A DNA stretch of 14,936 nucleotides from Nymphaea colorata (taxonomy: Eukaryota; Streptophyta; Magnoliopsida; Nymphaeales; Nymphaeaceae): positions 1 through 14,936 of the forward strand of contig NW_022205157.1 of assembly GCF_008831285.2 (NCBI RefSeq), read 5' to 3'. The notes under the pieces are model-generated. The model was not told the DNA's origin. It did not search any database and saw nothing but the letters and a program-made list of their open reading frames with translations. The translations under genes and the position numbers were made by a program. This document shows positions 1 to 12,416 of the stretch, piece by piece; the first letter of the stretch is position 1, and each line of letters opens with the position of its first letter.

Positions 1-1611
1 ATAGACATGTAAACAAGCGAAACATATTACATTAACTATAAGTGATCAAGTGAATGAGTTTGAATCTCCTTATTTTCATACAAACTTGTGATTTCAGTTC
101 ACTAAATCAGTCAATGTGAATGTAACAAATAAGTTAACCACTTTCAATTAAATATGTGGTGATCAAATGAATCAACTCATTAGATATGTAACTACAAGTT
201 TAACTCATTGGATTAACTGCAATGGATCAAACTAATACTTAGATCTCATTTGTATCTATATGAACTTGTGATCGCAATCATTTAAATCATTCATTTTAGA
301 TGTAATAACAACTGAAACACCTTATATTTATTGTGATTGCACAATTGAATGACTTGAATCTCATCTTTTTCGTTTAAAATTGTGATTTCAATGTACTAAA
401 TCATTAATATGGATTAACAACGTCTTATCCACATTCAATTTAATATGCATGATCAAATGATTCAATAAAATCTCACTATTATTGATACAAACTTTAGATT
501 TCTTTCCCATAGATCATTCACTATTGATGTAGCCACAAGTTCAACCGATTGAGATTAACTACAAGGGATCGAACTAATGCATAGATCCCATTATTATATA
601 TATGAACTTGTGATTTGAATCAATTAAATAATTCATTATAGATGTAATAACAAGTGAGACACATTAGATTAAATATCGATGAGCAAATCAATCACTTGAA
701 TTCATTAATTTTCTTTTAAACTTGTGATTACAATCGACTAATAATTCAATAAGGATGTTACAACAAGTAAAAAAAAATCAATAAATAAATATGCGTGATC
801 AAAAAACAAACACTAAATCCACTCGTATGAGGAACTTGTGATTTCAATCCCTCAAATCGTTCGCGATAGATGTAACATGAAGTTAAAGTCATTAGATGGA
901 TATAAGGGATCGAACAAATGCATTGGTTCCTTTTGTATCCATATAAACTAGTGATTTATCTTTTAAACCATTCATTACAGACTTTATAACAAACGAAACA
1001 TATTAGATTAACTACAAGAGATCATTTGAATGAGTTGAATCTCATTCATTTTCATACGAACCATTCAATGTGAATGCATCAACAAGTTAACCACTTTCAA
1101 TTAAATATGTGTGATCAAATGAATGAATTAAATCTCTCGGGCATTGATACGAACTTATGATTTAAATCTCTTAGATCAACAATTAGATATGTAACTACAA
1201 GTTCAACTCATTAGATTAACTGCAAGGGATCAAACTAATGCATAGATCTCATTTGTATCCACGTGAACTTGTGATTGCAATCATTTAAATCATTCATTAT
1301 AATGCAATAACAAGTGAAACACATTATATTTAGTGTGATTGAGCAAATGAATAACCTGAATCTCATTCAATTTCATTTAAACTTGTGATTTCAATCCACT
1401 ACATCATTTTAATATGTATTAATAAAATGTTATACACATTTAATTTAATATGTGTGATCAAATGAATGAATTAAATCCACTATTATTGACACAAACTTGT
1501 GATTTCTTTTCCTTAGATCATTCATCATAGATGATGTAACAACAAGTTCAACTAATTGGATTAACTACAAGGGTGTAACTAAGGTAATGATCCCATTTAC
1601 ATACATATGAA
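1..1611. repeat. HOR unit U0: long type, 5'-truncated by window edge
   Basis: The window opens inside a class-1 d1 monomer; the first bases correspond to about 13102 in the reference unit. The unit then runs through the e1/f1 fusion (about 163-195), g1-h1-i1, abc, the d2/e2 fusion (about 1059-1080), f2, g2, h2 and i2. This is the full tail of a long unit and carries both 9-mer copies. It has many small indels against the 12417-14717 copy, such as bases lost near 362 and 450 and an irregular stretch at 768-800. These are either real drift or sequencing error. Confidence 0.9.
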
Positions 1612-2921
1612 CTTGTGATTTCAATCATTAAAATCATTCATTATACATGTAATAACAAGTGAGACACATTAGATTAAATATGAGTGAGCAAATCAATCAG
1701 TTGATCTCATTCATTTTCTTTTAATCTTGTGATTTCAATTCACTAATCATTTAATATGGATGTAATAACAAGTTAAGCACATTGAATTAAATATTGCGAT
1801 CAAAGAATCACTTAAATTCACTCGTAATGATAGTAACTTGTGATTTCATTCCTTAAATCCTTCGCTATAGGATGTAACAAGAAGTTAAACTCGTTGGATT
1901 ACTTAAAGAGATCAACAAAATTGTGATTTCAATCATTAAATCATTCATTATCAATGTAACAACAAGTGAGACACATTAGATTATTATATAAGTGAGCAAA
2001 CGAATCACTTGATTCTCATTCATTTTCTTTTAAAGCTTGTGATTTCAGTCTACTAAATGATTCAATAGGATGTAACAACAAGTTAGGCACAATCAATTAA
2101 ATATGCGTCATCAAAAGCATCACTTAAACCAACTCGCATTGATAGGAACTTGTGATTTCATCTCTTAAATTGTTCCCTATGTATGTAACAGAAGTTAAGC
2201 TCAGCATTAGATACAAGGGATTAAACAAATGCATTGGTCTCTTTCTATCATATAAACTAGTGATTTTAAGTCATTTTAATCATTCATTATAGACATTATA
2301 ACAACGAAACATATTAGATTAACTAAGTGATCATTTGAATGAGTTGAATCTCATTCATTTTCATACGAACCATTCAATGTGAATGCATCAACAAGTTAAC
2401 CACTTTCAATTAAATATGTGTGATCAAATGAATGAATTAAATCTCTCGGGCATTGATACGAACTTATGATTTAAATCTCTTAGATCAATAATTAGATATG
2501 TAACTACAAGTTCAACTCATTAGATTAACTGCAAGGGATCAAACTAATGCATAGATCCCATTTGTATCCACGTGAACTTGTGATTGCAATCACTTAAATC
2601 ATTCATTATAGATGCATAACAAGTGAAACACATTATATTTAGTGTGATTGAGCAAATGAATAACCTGAATCTCATTCAATTTCATTTAAACTTGTGATTT
2701 CAATCCACTACATCATTTTAATATGTATTAATAAAATGTTATACACATTTAATTTAATATGTGTGATCAAATGAATGAATTAAATCCACTATTATTGACA
2801 CAAACTTGTGATTTCTTTTCCTTAGATCATTCATCATAGATGATGTAACAACAAGTTCAACTAATTGGATTAACTACAAGGGTGTTAACTAAGGTAATGA
2901 TCCCATTTACATACATATGAA
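1612..2921. repeat. HOR unit U1: short type, 1310 bp
   Basis: This 12-slot unit holds the abc stub with truncated c1, a second abc, a chimeric d monomer (2257-2370) fused to e2, then f2, g2, h2 and i2. Compared with a long unit it lacks one 9-mer, that is everything between the d1 and d2 positions. Its head belongs to the group marked by cacaatcaatt in b2 (near 2087), shared with the units starting at 5210, 6519 and 10118. Extra small deletions occur, for example near 2201-2207, where the c2 monomer reads gctcagcatta instead of gctcattgcatta. Confidence 0.92.
2257..2370. other. Chimeric d monomer of short unit U1 (early switch)
   Basis: The start (ttaagtcattttaatcattcattatagacatt) is d1-like. 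From about atattagatt onward it is d2-like, including atcatttgaatgag and ctcattcattttcatacgaacc. The d1-to-d2 switch therefore lies about 50-65 bp into the monomer. Confidence 0.8.
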
Positions 2922-5209
2922 CTTGTGATTTCAATCATTAAAATCATTCATTATACATGTAATAACAAGTGAGACACATTAGATTAAATATGAGTGAGCA
3001 AATCAATCAGTTGAGTCTCATTCATTTTCTTTTAATCTTGTGATTTCAATTCACTATATCATTTAATATGGATGTAATAACAAGTTAAGCACATTGAATT
3101 AAATATGTGCGATCAAAAGAATCACTTAAATTCCACTCGTAATGATAGTAACTTGTGATTTCCATTCCTTAAATCCTTCGCTATAGATGTAACAAGAAGT
3201 TAAACTCGTTGGATTATTTAAAAGAGATCAAACAAATTGTGATTTCAATCATTTAAATCATTCATTATCAATGTAACAACAAGTGAGACACATTAGATTA
3301 AATATAAGTGAGCAAACGAATCACTTGATTCTCATTCATTTTCTTTTAAGCTTGTGATTTCAGTCTACTAAATGATTCAATATGGATGTAACAACAAGTT
3401 AGGCACATTCAATTAAATATGCGTCATCAAAAGCATCACTTAAACCAACTCGCATTGATAGGAACTTGTGATTTCATCTCTTAAATTGTTCCCTATGTAT
3501 GTAACAAGAAGTTAAGCTCATTGCATTAGATACAAGGGATTAAACAAATGCATTGGTCTCATTTCTACCATGTAAACTAGTGATTTTAGTCATTTTAATC
3601 ATTCATTATAGACATTGTAACAAGCGAAACATATTACATTAACTATAAGTGATCAAGTGAATGAGTTGAATCTCCTTCATTTTCATACAAACTTGTGATT
3701 TCAGTTCACTAAATCAGTCAATGTGAATGTAACAATAAGTTAACCACTTTCAATTAAATATGTGTGATCAAATGAATCAACTCATTAGATATGTAACTAC
3801 AAGTTTAACTCATTGGATTAACTGCAATGGATCAAACTAATACTTAGATCTCATTTGTATCTATATGAACTTGTGATCGCAATCATTTAAATCATTCATT
3901 TTAGATGTAATAACAAGTGAAACACCTTATATTTATTGTGATTGCACAATTGAATGACTTGAATCTCATTCATTTTCGTTTAAAATTGTGATTTCAATGT
4001 ACTAAATCATTAATATGGATTAACAACGTCTTATCCACATTCAATTTAATATGCATGATCAAATGATCAATAAAATCTCACTATTATTGATACAAACTTA
4101 GGATTTCTTTCCCATAGATCATTCACTATTGATGTAGCCACAAGTTCAACCGATTGGATTAACTACAAGGATCGAACTAATGCATAGATCCCACTTATAT
4201 ACATATGAACTTGTGATTTGAATCAATTAAATAATTCATTATAGATGTAATAACAAGTGAGACACATTAGATTAAATATCGATGAGCAAATCAATCACTT
4301 GAATCTCATTAATTTTCTTTTAAACTTGTGATTACAATCGACTAAATAATTCAATAAGGATGTTACAACAAGTAAAAAAAAAAAAATTAAATATGCGTGA
4401 TCAAAAGAAACACTAAATCCCACTCGTATTGAGGGAACTTGCGATTTCAATCCCTCAAATCGTTCGCCATAGATGTAACATGAAGTTAAACTCATTAGAT
4501 TGGATACAAGGGATCGAACAAATGCATTGGTTCCTTTTGTATCCATATAAACTAGTGATTTTAATCTTTTAAACCATTCATTACAGACTTTATAACAAAC
4601 GAAACATATTAGATTAACTACAAGAGATCATTTGAATGAGTTGAATCTCATTCATTTTCATACGAACCATTCAATGTGAATGCATCAACAAGTTAACCAC
4701 TTTCAATAAATATGGTGATCAAATGAATGAATAAATCTCTCGGGCATTGATACGAACTTATGATTTAAATCTCTTAGATCAATAATTAGATATGTAACTA
4801 CAAGTTCAACTCATAGATTAACTGCAAGGATCAAACAATGCATAGATCCCATTTGTACCACGTGAACTTGTGATTGCACAACTTAAATCATCATTATAGA
4901 TGCAATAACAAGTGAAACACATTATATTTAGTGTGATTGAGCAAATGAATAACCTGAATCTCATTCAATTTCATTTTAAACTTGTGATTCAATCCACTAC
5001 ATCATTTAATATGTATTAAAAAATGTTAACACACATTTAATTTAATATGTGTGATCAAATGAATGAATTAAATCCCACTATTATTGACACAAACTTGTGA
5101 TTTCTTTTCCTTAGATCATTCATCATAGATGATGTAACAACAAGTTCAACTAATTGGATAACTACAAGGGGTGTAACTAAGGTAATGATCCCATTTACAT
5201 ACATATGAA
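2922..5209. repeat. HOR unit U2: long type, 2288 bp
   Basis: This complete 21-slot unit is an abc stub plus two diverged 9-mers. It carries head variants cacattcaatt in b2 and gattaaatata in a2, shared with the long units at 7840 and 12417. It has a 13-A tract in b3 (4374-4386), also found in the 7840 unit but only 9-10 A in the other long units. The first ~1.7 kb is clean, while 4690-5000 is dense in single-base losses. Together with the first part of the next unit it forms the 5' half of a repeated ~3-kb block whose partner starts at 7840. Confidence 0.94.
4374..4386 (+). repeat. Variable poly-A tract in slot b3
   Basis: Thirteen A here and at 9283-9295, but 9 at 769-777, 10 at 11567-11576 and 9 at 13867-13875. 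In the 13-A alleles the following sequence is ttaaat; in the 9-10-A alleles it is tcaattaaat. So two allelic forms exist, not just length noise. Confidence 0.85.
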
Positions 5210-6518
5210 CTTGTGATTCAATCATTAAAATCATTCATTATACATGTAATAACAAGTGAGACACATTAGATTAAATATGAGTGAGCAAATCAATCAGTTG
5301 AGTCTCATTCATTTTCTTTTAATCTGTGATTTCAATTCACTATATCATTTAATATGGATGTAATAACAATTAAGCACATTGAATTAAATATGTGCGATCA
5401 AAAGAATCACTTAAATTCCACTCGTAATGATAGTAACTTGTGATTTCCATTCCTTAAATCCTTCGCTATAGATGTAACAAGAAGTTAAACTCGTTGGATT
5501 ACTTAAAAGAGATCAAACAAATTGTGATTTCAATCATTTAAATCATTCATTATCATGTAACAACAAGTGAGACACATTAGATTAGATATAAGTGAGCAAA
5601 CGAATCAACTTGATTCTCATTCATTCTTTTAAGCTTGTGATTTCAGTCTACTAAATGATTCAATATGGATGTAACAACAAGTTAGGCACAATCAATTAAA
5701 TATGCGTCATCAAAAGCATCACTTAAACCAACACGCATTGATAGGAACTTGTGATTTCATCTCTTAAATTGTTCCTATGTATGTAACAAGAAGTTAAGCT
5801 CATGGCATTAGATACAAGGGATTAAACAAATGCATTGGTCTCATTTCTACCCATGTAAATTAGTGATTTTTAGTCATTTTAATCATTCATTAGAGACATT
5901 GTAACAAGCGAAACATATTACATTAACTATAAGAGATCAAGTGAATGAGTTGAATCTCATTCATTTTCATACGAACCATTCAATGTGAATGCATCAACAA
6001 GTTAACCACTTTCAATTGAATATGTGTGATCAAATGAATGAATTAATCTCTCGGGCATTGATACAAACTTATGATTTAAATCTCTTAGGTCAATAATTAG
6101 ATATTAACTACAAGTTCAACTCATTAGATTAACTGCAAGAGATCAAACTAATGCATAGATCCATTTGCATCCACGTGAATTATGATTGCAATCACTTAAA
6201 TCATTCATTATAGATGCAATAACAAGTGAAACACATTATATTAGTGGTTGAGCAAATGAATAACCGAATCTCATTCAATTTCATTTAAACTTGTGATTTC
6301 AATCGCCTACATCATTTTAAATGTATTAATAAAATGTTATACACATTTAATTTATAGTGTGATCAAATGAATGAATTAAATCCCACTATTATTGACACAA
6401 ACTTGTGATTTCTTTTCCTTCGATCATTCATCATAGATGATGTAACAACAAGTTCAACTAATTAGATAACTACAAGGGGTGTAAACTAAGGTAATGATCC
6501 CATTTACATCCATATGAA
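5210..6518. repeat. HOR unit U3: short type, 1309 bp
   Basis: A 12-slot unit. Its chimeric d monomer (from 5859) has private variants: attagtgat in place of ctagtgat, cattagagacat, and aagagatcaagtg. The preceding c2 has catggcatta. The same set reappears only at about 10700-10860, which ties this unit to the recombinant unit at 10118. Head variants are cacaatcaatt in b2 and gattagatata in a2. Confidence 0.93.
5859..5978. other. Chimeric d monomer of short unit U3 (middle, mosaic switch)
   Basis: d1-like through attacattaactata, then aagagatc (d2-like), aagtgaatgag (d1-like) and ctcattcattttcatacgaacc (d2-like). The alternation suggests gene conversion or a mutation on top of a single crossover. 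Confidence 0.78.
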
Positions 6519-7839
6519 CTTGTGATTTCAATCATTAAAATCATTAATTATACATATAATAACAAGTGAGACACATTAGATTAAATATGAGTGAGCAAAT
6601 CAGTCAGTTGATCTCATTCATTTTCTTTTAATCTTGTGATTTCAATTCACTATATCATTTAATATGGATGTAATAAAAGTTAAGCACATTGAATTATATA
6701 TGTGCGATCAAAAGAATCACTTAAATTCCACTCGTAATGATAGTAACTTGTGATTCCAATCCTTAAATCCTTCGCTATAGGTGTAACAAGAAGTTAAACT
6801 CGTTGCATTACTTTAAAGAGATCAAACAAATTGTGATTTCAATCATTTAAATCATTCATTATCAATGTAACAACAAGTGAGACACATTAGATTAGATATA
6901 AGTGAGCAAACGAATCACTTGATTCTCATTCATTTTCTTTTAAGCTTGTGATTTCAGTCTGCTAAATGATTCAATATGAATGTAACAACAAGTTAGGCAC
7001 AATCAATTAAATATGCGTCATCAAAAGCATCACTTAAACCAACTCGCATTGATAGGAACTAGTGATATCATCTCTTAAATTGTTCCCTATGTATGTAACA
7101 AGAAGTTAAGCTCATTGCATTAGATACAAGGGATTAAACAAATGCATTGGTCTCATTTCTACCGATGTAAACTAGTGATTTTAGTCATTTTAATCATTCA
7201 TTATAGACATTGTAACAAGCGAAACATATTACATTAACTATAAGTGATCAAGTGAATGAGTTGAATCTCCTTCATTTTCATACGAACCATTCAATGTGAA
7301 TGCATCAACAAGTTAACCACTTTCAATTAAATATGTGTGATCAAATGAATGAATTAAATCTCTCGGGCATTGATACAAACTTATGATTTAAATCTCTTAG
7401 ATCAATAATTAGATATGTAATTACAAGTCCAACTCATTAGATTAACTGCAATAGATCAAACTAATGCATAGATCCCATTTGTATCCACGTGAACTTGTGA
7501 TTGCAATCACTTAAATCATTCATTATAGATGCAATAACAAGTGAAACACATTATATTTAGTGTGATTGAGCAAATGAATATCCTAATCTCATTCAATTTC
7601 ATTTAAACTTGTGATTTCAATCCACTACATCATTTTAATATGTATTAATAAAATGTTATACACATTTAATTTAATATGTGTGATCAAATGAATGAATTAA
7701 ATCCCACTATTATTGACACAAACTTGTGATTTATTTTCCTTAGATCATTCATCATAGATGATGTAACAACAAGTTCAACTAATTGGATTAACTACAATGG
7801 GTGTAACTAAGGTAATGATCCCATTTACATACATATGAA
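6519..7839. repeat. HOR unit U4: short type, 1321 bp
   Basis: A 12-slot unit directly following another short unit, so S units can sit in tandem. Its head carries gattagatata and cacaatcaatt. Its d monomer (from 7172) keeps d1-type sequence as far as tgaatctcctt and only then becomes d2-like (catacgaacc), a later switch point than in the S units at 1612 and 5210. It has private substitutions, such as tacaagtcc in f2 and gcaatagatc. Confidence 0.93.
7172..7286. other. Chimeric d monomer of short unit U4 (late switch)
   Basis: d1-like throughout, including attacattaactataagtgatcaag and the diagnostic tgaatctcctt. Only the end (catacgaaccattcaatg) is d2/e2-like, so the switch lies within the last ~20 bp. 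Confidence 0.82.
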
Positions 7840-10117
7840 CTTGTGATTTCAATCATTAAAATCATTCATTATACATGTAATAACAAGTGAGACACATTAG
7901 ATTAAATATGAGTGTGCAAATCAATCAGTTGAGTCTCATTCATTTTCTTTTAATCTTGTGATTTCAATTCACTATATCATTTAATATAGATGTAATAACA
8001 ATTTAAGCACATTGAATTAAATATGTGCGATCAAAAGAATCACTTAAATTCCACTCGTAATGATAGTAACTTGTGATTTCCATTCCTTAAATCCTTCGCT
8101 ATAGATGTAACAAGAAGTTAAACTCGTTGGATTATTTAAAAGAGATCAAACAAATTGTATTTCAATCATTTAAATCATTCATTATCAATGTAACAACAAG
8201 TGAGACACATTAGATTAAATATAAGTGAGCAAACGAACACTTGATTCTCATTCATTTTCTTTTAAGCTTGTGATTTCAGTCTACTAAATGATTCAATATG
8301 GATGTAACAACAAGTTAGGCACATTCAATTAAATATGCGTCATCAAAAGCATCACTTAAACCAACTCGCATTGATAGGAACTTGTGATTTCATCTCTTAA
8401 ATTGTTCCCTATGTATGTAACAAGAAGTTAAGCTCATTGCATTAGATACAAGGATTAAACAAATGCATTGGTCTCATTTACCCATGTAAACTAGTGATTT
8501 TAGTCATTTTAATCATTCATTATAGACATTGTAACAAGCGAAACATATTACATTAACTATAAGTGATCAAGTGAATGAGTTGAATCTCCTTCATTTCATA
8601 CAAACTTGTGATTTCAGTTCACTAAATCAGTCAATGTGAATGTAACATAAGTTAACCACTTTCAATTAAATATGTGAGATCAAATGAATCAACTCATTAG
8701 ATATGTAACTACAAGTTTAACTCATTGGATTAACTGCAATGGATCAAACTAATACTTAGATCTCATTTCTATCTATATGAACTTGTGATCGCAATCATTT
8801 AAATCATTCATTTTAGATGTAATAACAATGAAACACCTTATATTTATTGTGATTGCACAATTGAATGACTTGAATCTCATTCATTTTCGTTTAAAATTGT
8901 GATTTCAATGTACTAAATCATTAAATATGGATTAACAACGTCTTATCCACATTCAATTTAATATGCATGATCAAATGAATCAATAAAATCTCACTATTAT
9001 TGATACAAACTTAGGATTTCTTTCCCATAGATCATTCACTATTGATGTAGCCACAAGTTCAACCGATTGATTAACTACAAGGGATCGAACTAATGCATAG
9101 ATCCCACTTATATACATATGAACTTGTGATTTGAATCAATTAATAATTCATTATAGATGTAATAACAAGTAGACACATTAGATTAAACATCGATGAGCAA
9201 ATCAATCACTTAATCTCATTAATTTTCTTTTAAACTTGTGATTACAATCGACTAAATAATTCAATAAGATGTTACAACAAGTAAAAAAAAAAAAATTAAA
9301 TATGCGTGATCAAAAGAAACACTAAATCCCACTCGTATTGAGGGAACTTGCGATTTCAATCCCTCAAATCGTCGCCATATAATGTTAACATGAAGTTAAA
9401 CTCATTAGATTGGATACAAGGGATCGAACAAATGCATTGGTTCCTTTGTATCCATATAAACTAGTGATTTTAATCTTTTAAACCATTCATTACAGACTTT
9501 ATAACAAACGAAACATATTAGATTAACTACAAGAGATCATTTGAATGAGTTGAATCTCATTCATTTTCATACGAACCATTCAATGTGAATGCATCAACAA
9601 GTTAACCACTTTCAATTAAATATGTTGATCAAAATGAATGAATTAATCTCTCGGGCATTGATACGAACTTATGATTTAAATCTTAGATCAATAATTAGAT
9701 ATGTAACTACAAGTTCAACTCATTAGATTAACTGCAAGGATCAAACTAAATCATAGATCCATTTGTATCCACGTGAACTTGTGATTGCAATCACTAAATC
9801 ATTCATTATAGATGCAATAACAAGTGAAACACATTATATTTATGTGATTGAGCAAATAATAACCTGAATCTCATTCAATTTCATTTAAACTTGTGATTTC
9901 AATCCACTACATCATTTTAATATGTATTATAAAATTTATAACACATTTAATTTAATATGTGTGATCAAATGAATGAATTAAATCCCACTATTATGACACA
10001 AACTTGTGATTTCTTTCCTTAGATCATTCATCATAGATGATGTAACAACAAGTTCAACTAATTGGATTAACTACAAGGGGTGTAACTAAGGTAATGATCC
10101 ATTTACATACATATGAA
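7840..10117. repeat. HOR unit U5: long type, 2278 bp
   Basis: A 21-slot unit most similar to the one at 2922. The shared variants are cacattcaatt in b2, cactaaatccc in b3, aactcattgg in f1, and a 13-A tract (9283-9295). It is about 10 bp shorter than its partner because of scattered one- to three-base losses, concentrated after about 9140 (for example 9150-9220, 9640-9700 and 9740-9860). Confidence 0.93.
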
Positions 10118-10888
10118 CTTGTGATTTCAATCATTAAAATCATTCATTATACATGTAATAACAAGTGAGACACATTAGATTAAATATGAGTGAGCAAATC
10201 AATCAGTTGAGTCTCATTCATTTTCTTTTAATCTTGTGATTTCAATTCACTATATCATTTAAATGGATGTAATAACAATTTAAGCACATTGAATTAAATA
10301 TGTGCGATCAAAAGAATCACTTAAATTCCACTCGTAATGATAGTAACTTGTGATTTCCATTCTTAAATCCTTCGCTATAGATGTAACAAGAAGTTAAACT
10401 CGTTGGATTATTAAAAGAATCAAACAAATTGTTGATTTCAATCATTTAAATCATCATTATCAATGTAACAACAAGTGAGACACATTAGATTAAGATATAA
10501 GTGAGCAAACGAATCATATATTCATCATTTTTTTTAAGCTTGTGATTTCAGTCTACTAAATGATTCAATATGGATGTAACAACAAGTTAGCACAATCAAT
10601 TAAATATGCGTCATCAAAACATCACTTAAACCAACGCATTGATAGGAACTTGTGATTTCATCTCTTAAATTGTTCCCTATGTATGTAACAAGAAGTTTAA
10701 GCTCATGGCATTAGATACAAGGGATTAAACAAATGCATTGGTCTCATTTCTACCCATGTAAATTAGTGATTTTAGTCTTTTAATCATTCATTAGAGACAT
10801 GTAACAAGCGAAACATATTACATTAACTATAAGAGATCAAGTGAATGAGTTGAATCTCATTCATTTTATACGAACCATTCAATGTGAA
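7840..10888. repeat. Second copy of the ~3-kb block
   Basis: Partner of 2922-5990. Offsets measured at the two ends are ~4918 and ~4899 bp, and the drift is explained by the small deletions that are dense after about 9140. It implies amplification of a multi-unit segment rather than of single HOR units only. Confidence 0.75.
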
Positions 10889-12416
10889 TTTCAGTTCACT
10901 AAATCAGTCAATGTGAATGTAACAATAAGTTAACCACTTTCAATTAAATATGTGTGATCAAATGAATCAACTCATTAGATATGTAACTACAAGTTTAACT
11001 CACTGGATTAACTGCAATGGATCAAACTAATACTTAGATCTCATTTGTATCTATATGAACTTGTGATCGCAATCATTTAAATCATTCATTTTAGATGTAA
11101 TAACAAGTGAAACACCTTATATTTATTGTGATTGCACAATTGAATGACTTGAATCTCATTCATTTTCGTTTAAAATTGTGATTTCAATGTACTAAATCAT
11201 TTAATATGGATTAACAACGTCTTATCCACATTCAAGTTAATATGCATGATCAAATGAATCAATAAAATCTCACTATTATTGATACAAACTTAGGATTTCT
11301 TTCCCATAGATCATTCACTATTGATGTAGCCACAAGTTCAACCGATTGGATTAACTACAAGGGATCGAACTAATGCATAGATCCCACTTATATACATATG
11401 AACTTGTGATTTGAATCAATTAAATAATTCATTATAGATGTAATAACAAGTAAGACACATTAGATTAAATATCGATGAGCAAATCAATCACTTGAATCTC
11501 ATTAATTTTCTTTTAAACTTGTGATTACAATCGACTAAATAATTCAATAAGGATGTTACAACAAGTAAAAAAAAAATCAATTAAATATGCGTGATCAAAA
11601 GAAACACTTAAATCCCACTCGTATTGAGGGAACTTGCGATTTCAATCCCTCAAATCGTTCGCCATAGATGTAACATGAAGTTAAACTCATTAGATTGGAT
11701 ACAAGGGATCGAACAAATGCATTGGTTCCTTTTGTATCCATATAAACTAGTGATTTTAATCTTTTAAACCATTCATTACAGACTTTATAACAAACGAAAC
11801 ATATTAGATTAACTACAAGAGATCATTTGAATGAGTTGAATCTCATTCATTTTCATACGAACCATTCAATGTGAATGCATCAACAAGTTAACCACTTTCA
11901 ATTAAATATGTGTGATCAAATGAATGAATTAAATCTCTCGGGCATTGATACGAACTTATGATTTAAATCTATTCGATCAATATAATTAGATATGTAACTA
12001 CAAGTTCAACTCATTAGATTAACTGCAAGGGATCAAACTAATGCATAGATCCCATTTGTATCCACGTGAACTTGTGATTGCAATCACTTAAATCATTCAT
12101 TATAGATGCAATAACAAGTGAAACACATTATATTTAGTGTGATTGAGCAAATGAATAACCTGAATCTCATTCAATTTCATTTAAACTTGTGATTTCAATC
12201 CACTACATCATTTTAATATGTATTAATAAAATGTTATACACATTTAATTTAATATGTGTGATCAAATGAATGAATTAAATCCCACTATTATTGACACAAA
12301 CTTGTGATTTCTTTTCCTTAGATCATTCATCATAGATGATGTAACAACAAGTTCAACTAATTGGATTAACTACAAGGGTGTAACTAAGGTAATGATCCCA
12401 TTTACATACATATGAA
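10118..12416. repeat. HOR unit U6: recombinant long type, 2299 bp
   Basis: The head (10118 to about 10888) matches the short unit at 5210, including attagtgat, attagagacat, aagagatcaagtg and the d2/e2-type fusion cgaaccattcaatgtgaa. Instead of continuing into f2 as a short unit would, it passes at tgtgaatttcag into e1 of a long unit and proceeds through f1 to i2. The tail (T3-T7) is closest to the next unit: both have cactgg in f1, caagtaagacac in a3, cacttaaatccc in b3 and tattcgatca in f2. It is best read as an S-type/L-type exchange product. About 10390-10660 is rich in small deletions. Confidence 0.92.
10762..10918. other. Recombinant d/e junction in unit U6
   Basis: Positions 10762-10888 copy the short-unit d and d2/e2 fusion ending cgaaccattcaatgtgaa. 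From about 10889 the sequence is tttcagttcactaaatcag, which is e1 of a long unit. As a result caatgtgaat occurs twice within about 30 bp. The parents share tgtga at the join, consistent with exchange at a short identity. Confidence 0.85.

Larger units (their letters stand above)
2922..5990. repeat. ~3-kb block repeated at 7840-10888 (offset ~4.9 kb)
   Basis: Unit U2 plus the head of U3 shares diagnostic variants, in order, with U5 plus the head of U6: cacattcaatt, the 13-A tract, then acaaggggtg, catggcatta, attagtgat, attagagacat and aagagatcaagtg. Resemblance ends at the recombinant junction near 10888, after which U6 continues as a long unit and U3 as a short one. Confidence 0.75.

Noticed and set aside
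4374-4386. Poly-A tail of an inserted retroelement
   Set aside because: The tract sits in phase inside slot b3 in every long unit, with monomer sequence continuing on both sides and no target-site duplication or element body.
4295-4546. 83-codon open frame on the minus strand
   Set aside because: It lies wholly inside satellite slots b3-c3. The equivalent places in the other long units are shifted by poly-A length and small indels, the product is low-complexity with no recognisable domain, and nothing promoter-like or intron-like surrounds it. A chance opening in repeat DNA.
10762-10918. Insertion of a foreign element in unit U6
   Set aside because: All bases on both sides are accounted for by known slots (short-unit d/e2 and long-unit e1), so it is an exchange junction, not an insertion.
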